From assembly GCA_012522155.1 (NCBI GenBank), contig JAAYKX010000324.1, positions 1-41,285 on the forward strand: 41,285 nt of DNA. Direction: 5' to 3'. Every line of letters starts with the position of its first letter. Position 1 is the first letter of the stretch. The translations under genes were made by a program, and so were the position numbers. A model generated the notes under the pieces. The model searched no databases and had not been told where the DNA came from. It saw nothing but the letters and a program-made list of their open reading frames with translations. This document shows, in pieces, positions 27,985 to 38,298 of the stretch. Origin of the DNA: Bacteroidales bacterium. Its GTDB lineage: Bacteria; Bacteroidota; Bacteroidia; Bacteroidales; VadinHA17.

Positions 27985-29696
27985 CCTTTCCCTGTATAAA
28001 TCTTCTTTCTGAAAAAACTGTAAATAATACCGGAAACTATCATTATAAGGACTGGAAGACCAAGATTGATCATCTGCCAGAATATTTTTTCATCCCTGAT
28101 CCTTGTTCTGTCGAGGAGCCTCAGTTTCATTTCCCTTGACCTCAACTCCATAAGTCCGTGGTCATCAACCAGGTAATTAAGACAATTAATTATAAAATCC
28201 CTGTTGCCCATCATTTCACCCGTCAGCCTGTCCTGTCCCAGCGGATAGGGAGTCCCGGCTGTTCCTGTCCTTCTGACATCGTTCCGGATAATATCCCCGT
28301 CGGCAACGACTATCATCTTTGTTTCAACACTCTCATTTTTTGGCTTAAAATCCTTATCGTTCACAAGGCCGGAAATCATACGGTTTCTGAAAGCTGAAGG
28401 GAAAATACCTTCCAGAAGAACTGCCACAGGCAAATGAGCCTTGTTGTAGAGCTGTTCATCGGGAATCTGTTCCGCTTCCTTCAGCCTTATTATCAGGGGG
28501 GGAGTAAGGGTTCTCGACTGTGCCGAGCTGGTGAGCAGCACCGTTTTTCTTATTGCCGGATCCAGTCCCACGGTATCAATGGTGTTGACAAAGCGGCCCT
28601 GTACCCTGTTTAGGTTTTTTGTAATGGGATGATCATGCCCCGGATACAGTCTGGGATAATAAACCCAGGGAGCAGGAACCAACTGTTGCTGCTCTCCCGT
28701 TGAAACCGCCACCCTTATAACCATGCAGTCAAGATCCTGTATCACTTCCGGATTAATACGCACTCCATATCTGAATAACTGATCTTCAATATTCAGTGGC
28801 CGGTACAGGCCTGTGGTTTCACCTGTTGCCAGACTGTCGGAACTGATTTCAACCTGTTCCACCAGCCACAGCACCCTGCCTCCGTTCATAATGTACTGAT
28901 CCAGTACCAGCTTGTCCGGTTCACTGAACTCCACGGCGGGATCTGCAATAATAACAGCCGCATAATTGTCGAGAATGCCGGGCCTGCCGTTGATTGAACC
29001 ACGGTCTATTGTAAAAAACTTTGCAAGATGTATTGTAATATCCGCAACATCAATCTCCGCGAGTTCATTCCTGCCTTCGAGAAATGCCACTTTGTACACC
29101 GTATCGGAACTCACGGTTGCTATTGTCTGAATCATTTCATATTCAAGTCCTTCAATGGAGTGAAGAATATTCTGCTCATAAGAAACGGAAGGATTGTTTT
29201 TCAGGAAATTAACCGGTATCTCAATTTCATTGTAATTTATCAGCATACCGGGGAAGATCATTTTCTGGCTTTTGCCACCTTCCCTGTCACTGGCCTGAAT
29301 ATTAACAGGGTTCAGTCCCTTGTTATACAGGGAAGCATACTGCGCCTCCCTCTGCTGCGGATCCTTCGTTTCGGCAGGATTAATAAATTCATAATCAATC
29401 TTCCGCCGTGCAGCAATCCTGAACTCCTCAAGCATCTCCTTCACCGATCTGCGCAGACGTTTCAGCGGAACCGGCATATCACCGTCGAGATAAACCTGTA
29501 TGAATATGTCATTGCCAGTTCCGGCCAGTATCCGGCGGGTTGGCTCTGAAAGAGTATATCTTTTATCTTCTGTCAGGTCGATCCTGACCCTGAGAAGCGA
29601 AAGAAGCAGGGCAATCACAATAATTGCAGCAATCCTTATCAGGAACTGCAGCCATTCCTTCATCCTTGTATTGTCATTCTGCCGGGCTTTCAACAT
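27981..29696 (-). CDS. gldG: Gliding motility-associated ABC transporter substrate-binding protein GldG
   Basis: 571 aa; LRVRIDLTEDKRYTLSEPTRRILAG, EFINPAETKDPQQREAQYASLYNKGLNPVNIQ, C-terminal TM. Confidence 0.92.
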   Translation of the reverse strand: MLKARQNDNTRMKEWLQFLIRIAAIIVIALLLSLLRVRIDLTEDKRYTLSEPTRRILAGTGNDIFIQVYLDGDMPVPLKRLRRSVKEMLEEFRIAARRKIDYEFINPAETKDPQQREAQYASLYNKGLNPVNIQASDREGGKSQKMIFPGMLINYNEIEIPVNFLKNNPSVSYEQNILHSIEGLEYEMIQTIATVSSDTVYKVAFLEGRNELAEIDVADITIHLAKFFTIDRGSINGRPGILDNYAAVIIADPAVEFSEPDKLVLDQYIMNGGRVLWLVEQVEISSDSLATGETTGLYRPLNIEDQLFRYGVRINPEVIQDLDCMVIRVAVSTGEQQQLVPAPWVYYPRLYPGHDHPITKNLNRVQGRFVNTIDTVGLDPAIRKTVLLTSSAQSRTLTPPLIIRLKEAEQIPDEQLYNKAHLPVAVLLEGIFPSAFRNRMISGLVNDKDFKPKNESVETKMIVVADGDIIRNDVRRTGTAGTPYPLGQDRLTGEMMGNRDFIINCLNYLVDDHGLMELRSREMKLRLLDRTRIRDEKIFWQMINLGLPVLIMIVSGIIYSFFRKKIYTGKG

Positions 29697-29699
29697 TCT

Positions 29700-30458
29700 T
29701 CAGTTCTTTTTTTTCCATTTACGTGATACGAGCACCAGCCTGGCTGCTTCATTGAAAATAAGGGCTACAGCAATAAAATATACTGCATCCCTGATATCCA
29801 GGACACCCCGGCTCACTGATTTGTAATGTTCATTTATACCCAGACTGACAATGAATTCGTCCACTTTCTTCAGTCCCGGCAAATATGCAAATGAATCAAA
29901 ACCGGCATACATGATAAAACATATCAGTACTGCCAGAATGAAAGCGATCACCTGGTTATCGGTGAGGGATGAGGCAAAAATCCCTGCGGAAGCATATATG
30001 GCTGCAAGAAAGAACAGGCCAATGAAAGCACCTGCCGTACCGCCCTTGTCCAGGTTCCCCGGGGTTTCACCCAGGTTATAAATTGAAATATAAAAGACAA
30101 GACATGGCAGTAGTGCCAGGATGACCAGCACTACAGATGCTAGATACTTGGCCCATATTATTTCCCTTTCGCTGACCGGTCTGGAATAAAGAAGTTCAAT
30201 GGTTCCCAGGCGTTTTTCCTCGGCAATCATACGCATGGTGACAGCAGGAACAAGAAACAGGAAAACCCAGGGGGAAATAAAGAAGAGAGTTTCCAGTCCG
30301 GCATATCCGTTTTCCAGTACATTCCATTCACCGGGAAACACCCACATAAAAAGGGCATTGATCACCAGAAAAACTGTTATTACAACATATCCGGTAAGAC
30401 TGCTGAAAAAACCGCTTATTTCCTTTCGTAATATTGCAAACATACTGAATAGTGACAC
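29700..30458 (-). CDS. gldF: Gliding motility-associated ABC transporter permease GldF
   Basis: 252 aa; FAILRKEISGFFSSLTGYVVITVFL, FLVPAVTMRMIAEEKRLGTIELLYSRPVSEREIIWAKYLAS. Confidence 0.92.
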   Translation of the reverse strand: MSLFSMFAILRKEISGFFSSLTGYVVITVFLVINALFMWVFPGEWNVLENGYAGLETLFFISPWVFLFLVPAVTMRMIAEEKRLGTIELLYSRPVSEREIIWAKYLASVVLVILALLPCLVFYISIYNLGETPGNLDKGGTAGAFIGLFFLAAIYASAGIFASSLTDNQVIAFILAVLICFIMYAGFDSFAYLPGLKKVDEFIVSLGINEHYKSVSRGVLDIRDAVYFIAVALIFNEAARLVLVSRKWKKKN

Positions 30459-30576
30459 ACAAAAATAATGAAATTAATTCATGCTCAAGCACACATTTCA
30501 TAATCCTGTGATTAAAAGCGTAAATTCACCAACGGGATGCCATTCCCTTTTCGGGAGTCCTGAAATATTTGAATAA

Positions 30577-31764
30577 TCAGCGAATAGCCGCGGCAGCTTT
30601 TCCCGCTTCCGTCACAGTGACTCCCCTGTAGTAGAACTCTATTATCTTTCTGAAATCAAAGCCTTTTAAAGCCATGACCATTGCCCCTTCCTGGCAGAGA
30701 CCTGCACCATGACCATAACCTCTGCCGCTTAAAATGACTGAATCCCCTTCAGTCCTGACCGAAAAAAATGATGATCTCAGCCCGAGATCGGATCTTATCT
30801 GTACAAAAGGCAGTGAGAAATTTCCTGTCCTGTATCTTGACATACGTACCGGCTGAAGAAAATTAAATCCCGCACGGTCAGCAGGAACGGCTGCCATACC
30901 CGATCTTACCAGATACTCAATCCACTCCCCGGCCGGAATACTTTTAGTCCACCTGGAATTCCGCGATGCCCTGCAGTAGGGATCCTCCACTTTTTTAAGA
31001 TATGGCCGGGCAGTGAGCCAGAGATGTTCCGAAGGAACTGTTTCACCGCCGCAGTTGGAATGAAATGCCGAAACAATTGGCTGTGAATCAGGACCAGTGA
31101 TTATCAGGTCCCTCGTTTCATGTACCGCACTGATTATGAGTGAATCCTCTGTTATCCCGTTAAAGGCCTGACAATGGACATCATCACAAAGACTGAAACC
31201 GTCAGGGGCATGCCTGTACAAATGCCGGTACATATATGTCCGTGCAATCACCGCCTGTACCTTGAAAAATTCCCGGTGTCTTCCTGATCCTCCCTCAGCT
31301 TCTGTCACACCGGCAACATATGCTTCCACATCACAGCTGTTGAGCAAAAGCAGGGTACCCAGATCGGGTCCGCACTGAAGCTCTCCCGAATATTGTCGGG
31401 TCAGTTGTCCGTTTTCACCAAATGAAAGGGTAAATGAGTCTTGTCCGCTTCCGGATGCCAGCAGCACCGAATCAGCAATTATCCAGAAAGGGTAATCCCC
31501 GGCTTTGACAACAAGCTTTTGTCCGCTTCTGAACAGGACAGCGCTCTGCCCCTTTTCAAGCAAAACAGAACCCGAAGGATAACATTTTACAAGGTATTCC
31601 CCACTTGCTGCGCCAAACACCACTGAATCCGTATTAAAACTGCTCAGCAGTCTTAGCTTCACCTGTGCAGTCAATGGCACGGCAAAGCAGAAAGTCAGCA
31701 CAGTTGTCAGCTTAACAATCAACAAATATGATCTGTATAAAGTCTTTTGCCGGTCCATTGTCAA
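30577..31764 (-). CDS. SpoIID/LytB domain-containing protein
   Basis: 395 aa; VEAYVAGVTEAEGGSGRHREFFKVQAVIARTYMYRHL, SAFHSNCGGETVPSEHLW, GRGYGHGAGLCQEGAMVMA. Confidence 0.92.
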   Translation of the reverse strand: MTMDRQKTLYRSYLLIVKLTTVLTFCFAVPLTAQVKLRLLSSFNTDSVVFGAASGEYLVKCYPSGSVLLEKGQSAVLFRSGQKLVVKAGDYPFWIIADSVLLASGSGQDSFTLSFGENGQLTRQYSGELQCGPDLGTLLLLNSCDVEAYVAGVTEAEGGSGRHREFFKVQAVIARTYMYRHLYRHAPDGFSLCDDVHCQAFNGITEDSLIISAVHETRDLIITGPDSQPIVSAFHSNCGGETVPSEHLWLTARPYLKKVEDPYCRASRNSRWTKSIPAGEWIEYLVRSGMAAVPADRAGFNFLQPVRMSRYRTGNFSLPFVQIRSDLGLRSSFFSVRTEGDSVILSGRGYGHGAGLCQEGAMVMALKGFDFRKIIEFYYRGVTVTEAGKAAAAIR

Positions 31765-31775
31765 TCAATATTTTC

Positions 31776-32906
31776 TCAACTGTCAGTTCCCTTAAGTTCC
31801 TCAATCATTGCTGCCGCAATCCTTGCCGATGCCCCTGCAGGTCCGAGCTTTTCCCTTATTATCTTATATTCCGACAGCATCTTTTCCCTTTTGCTGCCTC
31901 CTTCAACAATTGCGGAAAGCTCACGGGCCAGGTTTTTCCTGTTCAGTGAATAGCCGAGCAGCTCCCTTACCACTTCCTTTCCGGCAATCAGGTTGACAAG
32001 CGAGACGAACTTTACCCGGATAAGTATTGAGGCTATCAGCATGGAGAAAAAATCTGCTTTGTAACAGACTACCTGCGGAATACCAAAAAGTGCGGCTTCA
32101 AGTGTTGAAGTTCCGGACTTCACCAGGGCAGCTTCACACACACTGAGCAGTTCATAGGTCTTCTCCGTGACTATCTTTATACGGGGATCTCCTGCAATGC
32201 TGCGGTACAGGCCGGCAGGCAGGTTGCTTACTCCTGCTATCACAAACTGATAATGAGGAAAATCATCTGTTATCTTTATTATCTGCGGGAGAATGGATCT
32301 GATTTCCTGTCCCCGGCTGCCCGGAAGTATTCCTATTACCGGCTTCCCTGACAACTGAAGCATTTCAAGTATTTCTTTCCTTCCCGGTAATGAGGCAGCA
32401 CGGTTTTCTATTTCGTCCACCAGGGGATTTCCCCTGTATTTTACCGGGATCCCGTATTTCGCATAAAACTCCGTTTCAAAAGGAAAAATAATAAACATAC
32501 GGTCAACCCGCTTTCTTACCTTTTTTACCCTTTTCTCCCCCCAGGCCCAGAATTTCGGGGAAATATAATAGAAAACCCGTATCCCTGCCCTTTTTGCAAA
32601 TTTTGCCATCCGCAGATTGAAACCCGGGTAATCAATAAGGATCAGCACATCCGGGTTATAATCACTGATATGTTTCCTGCACAGTGATATGTTCCGTAAT
32701 ACCCTGCCCAGGTTTTTAAGTATTATCAGGAATCCCATGAATGCAGTATTCCTGTAATGCATCAGGAGCCTTGCTCCGGCCGACTGCATCAGGTCACCCC
32801 CCCAGCATGCTATTTCAGCATCACTGTCCTGTCTGAGCAACTCTTTAACAAGATTTGAACCATGAAGATCACCCGAAGCCTCACCTGCGACAATAAAATA
32901 TCTCAT
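31776..32906 (-). CDS. lpxB: Lipid-A-disaccharide synthase
   Basis: 376 aa; YFIVAGEASGDLHGSNLVKEL, ILIDYPGFNLRMAKFAKRAGIRVFYYISPKFWAWGEKR, GNPLVDEI, KSGTSTLEAALFGIPQVVCYK. Confidence 0.96.
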   Translation of the reverse strand: MRYFIVAGEASGDLHGSNLVKELLRQDSDAEIACWGGDLMQSAGARLLMHYRNTAFMGFLIILKNLGRVLRNISLCRKHISDYNPDVLILIDYPGFNLRMAKFAKRAGIRVFYYISPKFWAWGEKRVKKVRKRVDRMFIIFPFETEFYAKYGIPVKYRGNPLVDEIENRAASLPGRKEILEMLQLSGKPVIGILPGSRGQEIRSILPQIIKITDDFPHYQFVIAGVSNLPAGLYRSIAGDPRIKIVTEKTYELLSVCEAALVKSGTSTLEAALFGIPQVVCYKADFFSMLIASILIRVKFVSLVNLIAGKEVVRELLGYSLNRKNLARELSAIVEGGSKREKMLSEYKIIREKLGPAGASARIAAAMIEELKGTDS

Positions 32907-32924
32907 CAGCTTATTTCAAAGATT

Positions 32925-33224
32925 TTATGCAAGGAATTTAATGGCGAAGACCAGGAAAGCCCATGCAATAGTAAGTCCAAGGACTCCCCTTGCTGCCTTC
33001 AACATGTCATAATGATTAAAAAGCATGAATATCAGAACGTTCGGAACCACGCACAGGGTCACGAGCTTCACGGCAATACCGGCATCCGTAATTTTCCTGA
33101 TCCACTCACTGAAGTGAGGATGATCCGCTGAAAAAAAGAAAATTGCCAGTCCCGTGACAAGCGGGAGCAGAAATCCGGAAACCATTCCGGTAGCCAGCCT
33201 GTCATACTTAGCGGGAAGATCCAT
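32925..33224 (-). CDS. Hypothetical small membrane protein
   Basis: 99 aa; three hydrophobic segments; start overlaps the surE end by 17 nt, between surE and lpxB. Confidence 0.7.
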   Translation of the reverse strand: MDLPAKYDRLATGMVSGFLLPLVTGLAIFFFSADHPHFSEWIRKITDAGIAVKLVTLCVVPNVLIFMLFNHYDMLKAARGVLGLTIAWAFLVFAIKFLA

Positions 33225-33999
33225 TCAGCCTGTTTCTGAGAGTATCAATATATCCGTGGGCCGTCATGTCAATTGATACCGGAACAACTGATACATAGTT
33301 GTTTTGAAGGGCCCATTCGTCAGTATCCTCAGCTTCGGGTTCATGGTTATTATACAGGCCTGTCAGCCAGTAATAGGTTCTTCCCATGGGATCCTTACGT
33401 TTGTCAAATTCCTCTTTCCAGTTGCCCTTTGACTGCCGGCACACGAGCATTCCCCTTATTTCCTCCCTTTTTACAGCCGGGATGTTTACATTAAGACATA
33501 TCCCGTAGGGAAGCGGCTCTTCGCACAGATCATTCATGATGCTGCGTATAAAATCCCCGCAGACCGAAAAATCAATATTCCTCGAAAAACTGTTAATGGA
33601 AAAGCCTACTGATGTGATGCCATACAGGCAGCCTTCCAGTGCAGCTGCCATGGTACCCGAATATAAAACACTCACTGATGCATTTGCACCATGGTTAATG
33701 CCTGACACAACAAAATCAGGCTTTCTGTCAAGCAATTGATTTATTGCCAGTTTGACACTGTCGGTCGGGGTGCCGTTACAGGCATATATCCTGTGTTTTT
33801 CATTTTCTTCGAGCAGCTTTGTCCGCAGCGGTGTTTTGACGGTAAGTGCCTGTGACATGGCCGACTGACTTTCGAGGGTTGATATAAGGACAACCTTTCC
33901 GAACTCTTCCATCACCTCCAGAAGGGTTCTCAGACCGGCAGCATAAAGCCCGTCGTCATTTGTAACAAGAATCAGCTTATCTTCTTTTTCAATAATCAT
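33208..33999 (-). CDS. surE: 5'/3'-nucleotidase SurE
   Basis: LILVTNDDGLYAAGLRTLLEVM, VSGINHGANASVSVLYSGTMAAALEG. Start placed at MIIEKEDK (ATG 33997-33999); the ORF track extends to 34110. Confidence 0.95.
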   Translation of the reverse strand: MIIEKEDKLILVTNDDGLYAAGLRTLLEVMEEFGKVVLISTLESQSAMSQALTVKTPLRTKLLEENEKHRIYACNGTPTDSVKLAINQLLDRKPDFVVSGINHGANASVSVLYSGTMAAALEGCLYGITSVGFSINSFSRNIDFSVCGDFIRSIMNDLCEEPLPYGICLNVNIPAVKREEIRGMLVCRQSKGNWKEEFDKRKDPMGRTYYWLTGLYNNHEPEAEDTDEWALQNNYVSVVPVSIDMTAHGYIDTLRNRLNGSSR

Positions 34000-34176
34000 A
34001 TGGCAGACTTTGGCTGCAAATATAAGAAAAAGATATTTCCCCTTTTGCGGGAAGAGAGCTAAACCTTTAACGCTTTGCTGAAATCCCTGGGTAGGCATTT
34101 TAAGCCTCATTTTTACCTCATAAAAATATTAATGTGTGATACCGCCGGACGATACATATATTATTATGTATTTCTT

Positions 34177-34210
34177 TTTGCAGAAACTTTTGCCAAATTT
34201 CTTAATTTTG
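34177..34210 (+). promoter_or_regulatory. Candidate Bacteroidota-type promoter for pheT
   Basis: TTTG (34177-34180), 22-nt spacer, TAATTTTG (34203-34210) matching TAnnTTTG, ~70 nt before the pheT ATG. Confidence 0.45.
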
Positions 34211-34281
34211 CGTTTTATTTTGAAACCTGCAGACGGAGGAAGGCAATCCGGACCAGGGCTTCGGTCAGATAATTTTAACTT

Positions 34282-36735
34282 ATGAAGATTTCATACAACT
34301 GGCTCAGGGATTATCTCGATATTGATATCGACACACATAAGTTGTCAGCCATTCTCACCTCCATTGGTCTCGAAGTGGAAGCTGCTGAAGAATGGGAATC
34401 GGTGAAAGGCGGACTGGAAGGAATTGTTATCGGAGAGGTGCTGACATGCAAAAAACATCCTGATGCCGAAAGGCTAACGGTTACAAGCGTTGACACCGGC
34501 GCTGCCGCCCCCCTTCAGATAGTATGCGGTGCCCCGAATGTTGCTCCCGGACAAAAAGTTCCGGTGGCTGTTGCCGGCGCCCGGGTCTTTAAGGGTGATG
34601 AAAGTATTGTAATAAGAAAAACCAGGATAAGAGGCGAACTTTCGGAAGGCAATATATGCGCTGAGGATGAACTGGGTCTCGGAACATCGCATGAGGGAAT
34701 CATGGTACTGGATGGGGATGCCGTTCCCGGTACGCCCCTTTCGGAATATTTTGAAATAGTCAGGGATACAGTTTTTGAAATAGGCCTGACACCCAACCGT
34801 ATTGACAGCGGTTCCCATTTCGGGGTGGCAAGGGACCTTGCAGCCTATCTTAATATAAACGAAGGATATTCGAAAAGAGCCCTGCTTCCCTCTGTTGAAA
34901 ACTTCAGCACCGACAACAACGACAATCCCTTTGAGGTAATTATAGAAAATACCGCAGCATGTCCGCGATACACGGGGATCACCATCAGCGGGGTGAAAGT
35001 GGCCGAGTCCCCTGAATGGCTTAAAAACAAGCTCAGGGCAACAGGACACAACCCGGTTAACAATGTGGTTGACATAACCAATTTTGTCCAGCATGAGATA
35101 GGTCAGCCTCTTCATGCATTCGATGCTGACAGGATTGACGGCAAGAAAGTGATCATCAGAAACCTTCCCGACAATTCAAAATTCATTACTCTCGACGGGG
35201 TGGAAAGAAAACTTTCTTCCAAAGATCTCATGATATCCAATGTCAGTGAAGGAATGTGCATAGCCGGTGTATTTGGCGGAATAGATTCCGGAGTTAGCGG
35301 AAACACCAGGAATATCTTCCTGGAGAGTGCATATTTCAATCCGGTATCTGTAAGAAAAACAGCAAGAAGGCACGGCCTCAACACCGATGCATCATTCCGT
35401 TTCGAAAGGGGAGCTGACCCCGAAAGGACTGACTGGGCCCTTAAAAGGGCTGCCATGCTTATCAAAGATATTGCAGGAGGAAAAATATCATCGGATATCG
35501 TGGATGTGTATCCGGAAAAGATAAAACGCAGAACTGTTGATGTCAGCTACAGTAACATTGCCCGACTTATCGGAAAACAGATAGACTCGCAGGTTATAAA
35601 AAATATACTTGATCTTCTGGATATTATTATCCTGAAAGAAGACGGCGACAGGATGACACTTGAGATACCACTGTACCGGGTTGATGTCCGCCGCGAAGCA
35701 GATATTGTGGAGGAAATACTGAGGATATACGGATACAATAATATTGAAACTGACCACCACGTCAACTCAATACTTTATTTTCCCGAAAAGCCCGACAGGG
35801 AAAAGCTTCAGAACATCATCTCCGATATGTTCACAGCCAGGGGATATTCCGAAATTATGTGCAACTCGCTCAATCCGGCATCCTTTTATGAAAGCGGAGA
35901 TTTCGACAGGGATCAGCTGGTGATCCTTGCAAATCCCCTCAGTTCCGACCTTAATGCCATGAGACAGTCTCTACTGTACGGGGGACTCAGCTCCGTGGCA
36001 CGGAATATCAACCGTCAGAATACCGATCTCAAACTTTATGAATTCGGAAACTGCTATTTCCACAAAAAATCCGGAAAAGCTATTCCTGCTGCAGATGATT
36101 ACCCGGAAAAAAAATGTCTTGACATATTCATTTCGGGGAACAGGGAAAAACAGAGATGGAATTACAAAACCTCCCCGACTGATTTCTACAATATCAAGGC
36201 TGCAGTTGAAATGGTTTTCACAAGACTGGGTCTGGAAGACGGAAAGATCAGCAATGCCGAAAGCAGCAAAAAATATTTTTCCGAGTCTGTCACTTACCTG
36301 TCCGGCAACAGACTCCTTGCTGAAGCAGGAAAGGTCTCCGGACATTACCTTGAAAAATTCGATATTGAGCAGGATGTGTTTTATGCACATATTGAATGGG
36401 ACAGGCTTGTCGGACTGGTCAGCAAACACAGGATTTTGTTCAGGGAGCTTCCCAGGTACCCCTGGGTAAGAAGGGATCTTGCACTTCTCCTTGACAGTGA
36501 AATCCCTTTCAGCAGGATAAAGGAGATCGCGTTCAAAACGGAAAAACATATTCTCAGGGAAGTGGACCTTTTTGATGTTTACGAAAGTGAGTCACTCGGT
36601 CATAACAAAAAATCATATGCTGTAAGCTTCATCCTGAGGGATGACAAAAAAACACTTACCGACAAGACCATTGATAAAATTATGAATAATCTGATCACGG
36701 TGTTTAAAACAGAACTTAAAGCAAGTATAAGATAA
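34282..36735 (+). CDS. pheT: Phenylalanine--tRNA ligase beta subunit
   Basis: 817 aa; MKISYNWLRDYLDIDIDTHKLSAILTSIGLEVE, LQIVCGAPNVAPGQKVPVA, TPNRIDSGSHFGVARDLAAYL, C-terminal anticodon-binding fold RYPWVRRDLALLLD. Confidence 0.97.
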   Translation: MKISYNWLRDYLDIDIDTHKLSAILTSIGLEVEAAEEWESVKGGLEGIVIGEVLTCKKHPDAERLTVTSVDTGAAAPLQIVCGAPNVAPGQKVPVAVAGARVFKGDESIVIRKTRIRGELSEGNICAEDELGLGTSHEGIMVLDGDAVPGTPLSEYFEIVRDTVFEIGLTPNRIDSGSHFGVARDLAAYLNINEGYSKRALLPSVENFSTDNNDNPFEVIIENTAACPRYTGITISGVKVAESPEWLKNKLRATGHNPVNNVVDITNFVQHEIGQPLHAFDADRIDGKKVIIRNLPDNSKFITLDGVERKLSSKDLMISNVSEGMCIAGVFGGIDSGVSGNTRNIFLESAYFNPVSVRKTARRHGLNTDASFRFERGADPERTDWALKRAAMLIKDIAGGKISSDIVDVYPEKIKRRTVDVSYSNIARLIGKQIDSQVIKNILDLLDIIILKEDGDRMTLEIPLYRVDVRREADIVEEILRIYGYNNIETDHHVNSILYFPEKPDREKLQNIISDMFTARGYSEIMCNSLNPASFYESGDFDRDQLVILANPLSSDLNAMRQSLLYGGLSSVARNINRQNTDLKLYEFGNCYFHKKSGKAIPAADDYPEKKCLDIFISGNREKQRWNYKTSPTDFYNIKAAVEMVFTRLGLEDGKISNAESSKKYFSESVTYLSGNRLLAEAGKVSGHYLEKFDIEQDVFYAHIEWDRLVGLVSKHRILFRELPRYPWVRRDLALLLDSEIPFSRIKEIAFKTEKHILREVDLFDVYESESLGHNKKSYAVSFILRDDKKTLTDKTIDKIMNNLITVFKTELKASIR

Positions 36736-37256
36736 TGGAAAATACATGTAAAGAGAGAATTGAACTTGTTAAAGGTGATATTACCACTCTTGATGCCGAT
36801 GCAATAGTGAATGCTGCAAATAATTCCCTTCTCGGGGGTGGCGGTGTTGACAGGGCCATACACAAGGCTGCCGGGCCGGAGCTCTATGCCGAATGTCTGA
36901 CACTTGACGGATGTGAGACCGGTGAAGCAAAGATCACAAAGGGTTATAACCTGAAAGCCAGACATATAATCCATACTGTAGGACCAATATGGCACGGAGG
37001 CAAGCGTAACGAGACTGACTTGCTGGCTTCATGCTACAAGTCAAGTCTTGAACTGGCAAAATCCAATAATATTGATACGATAGCCTTCCCGGGAATATCC
37101 ACCGGTGCATACAGGTTTCCAAAAGATCTTGCAGCCCTTATTGCAATTAACGAAACAAAAAGATTTCTTAAAAACAACTCCTCTCCCTCGAAAGTAATTT
37201 TTGTTGCTTTCGATGATGAGAGCTATGAAATATACCGGAAGCTCCTCTGTCAATGA
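36735..37256 (+). CDS. Macrodomain protein (O-acetyl-ADP-ribose deacetylase-like)
   Basis: 173 aa; LVKGDITTLDADAIVNAANNSLLGGGGVDRAIHKAAG, HTVGPIW, IAFPGISTGAYRFP. Confidence 0.95.
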   Translation: MENTCKERIELVKGDITTLDADAIVNAANNSLLGGGGVDRAIHKAAGPELYAECLTLDGCETGEAKITKGYNLKARHIIHTVGPIWHGGKRNETDLLASCYKSSLELAKSNNIDTIAFPGISTGAYRFPKDLAALIAINETKRFLKNNSSPSKVIFVAFDDESYEIYRKLLCQ

Positions 37257-38125
37257 CTGCTTTTTTCAGGATGGTCAGGAATTACCTGTCACTTGTCAGG
37301 TTCAGCCATACCGTGTTTGCCATGCCCTTTGCCCTGATAGGCTTTACGCTTGCAGTGAGCAGGGATGGCGGGGAGTTCAGCATGCGGCTTTTTCTGCTGA
37401 TAATACTGTGTATGATCCTTGCACGAAATGCTGCCATGGGATTTAACAGGATAGCCGACAGGAAGCTGGATGCACTTAATCCAAGAACACAAGACCGGGA
37501 GATTCCTGCAGGAAGGATCAGTTCATCATCTGCCGCCATATTTGTGGCAGTAAATTCAATATTGTTTATAGCTGCAGCCGGCCTTATCAACAGGCTGACC
37601 CTGGCTCTCTCACCACTGGCACTGCTGATCATTCTCGGCTACAGCCTTACAAAACGCTTTACTTCACTCTGCCATTTCATACTCGGTCTGGGACTCAGCC
37701 TGGCTCCCATCGGCGCATATATATCTGTTACCGGGCATTTTGCACTTCTTCCTCTCCTCTATTCATTCATCGTCCTTACATGGGTGAGCGGCTTCGACAT
37801 AATCTATTCCCTGATGGATGATTCCTTTGACAGGGAGAACAGGCTGCATTCAATACCTTCAGCCTTTGGTGTACGGAAAGCAATAATAATTTCACTGTTT
37901 ATCCACTTTCTAACAATTATTCTTGTCATCATGGCAGGTCTGGCCGGAGAGGCTAAGTTTCTTTTCTGGACAGGAGCACTGATATTTATCTCCCTGCTGA
38001 TATATCAGCATCTTATTGTAAAGCAGGATGACCTGAGCAGGGTAAACCTGGCCTTCGGAACGACAAATGGCATTGCCAGTATTGTTTTTGCAGTCTTTGT
38101 AATTCTCGATCTGGTTTTTCTTTAA
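37253..38125 (+). CDS. UbiA family polyprenyltransferase (4-hydroxybenzoate/futalosine-pathway type)
   Basis: 290 aa; LVRFSHTVFAMPFALIG, NRIADRKLDALNPRTQDREIPAG, SGFDIIYSLMDDSFDRENRLHSIPSAFG. Confidence 0.93.
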   Translation: MTAFFRMVRNYLSLVRFSHTVFAMPFALIGFTLAVSRDGGEFSMRLFLLIILCMILARNAAMGFNRIADRKLDALNPRTQDREIPAGRISSSSAAIFVAVNSILFIAAAGLINRLTLALSPLALLIILGYSLTKRFTSLCHFILGLGLSLAPIGAYISVTGHFALLPLLYSFIVLTWVSGFDIIYSLMDDSFDRENRLHSIPSAFGVRKAIIISLFIHFLTIILVIMAGLAGEAKFLFWTGALIFISLLIYQHLIVKQDDLSRVNLAFGTTNGIASIVFAVFVILDLVFL

Positions 38126-38298
38126 AAATTATTTCCGGCAGACGGACCCCGGCTCACATGCAGCATTCCTTTCGCCGTATATCCTTCAGGCACGGAAGAT
38201 GCCCTGAAAAACACAAAAAAAACAAAGAATGAAACACAGATCGGTTTTTTTCCTATACTTGTTTAAAATTTAAACCTGTATTGTAAACTGCAAGAAAA

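Noticed and set aside
29028-29549. 173 aa plus-strand ORF
   Set aside because: Antisense to gldG, no motif or ribosome-binding context.
34474-35115. 213 aa minus-strand ORF
   Set aside because: Antisense to pheT; several overlapping shadow ORFs occur here.
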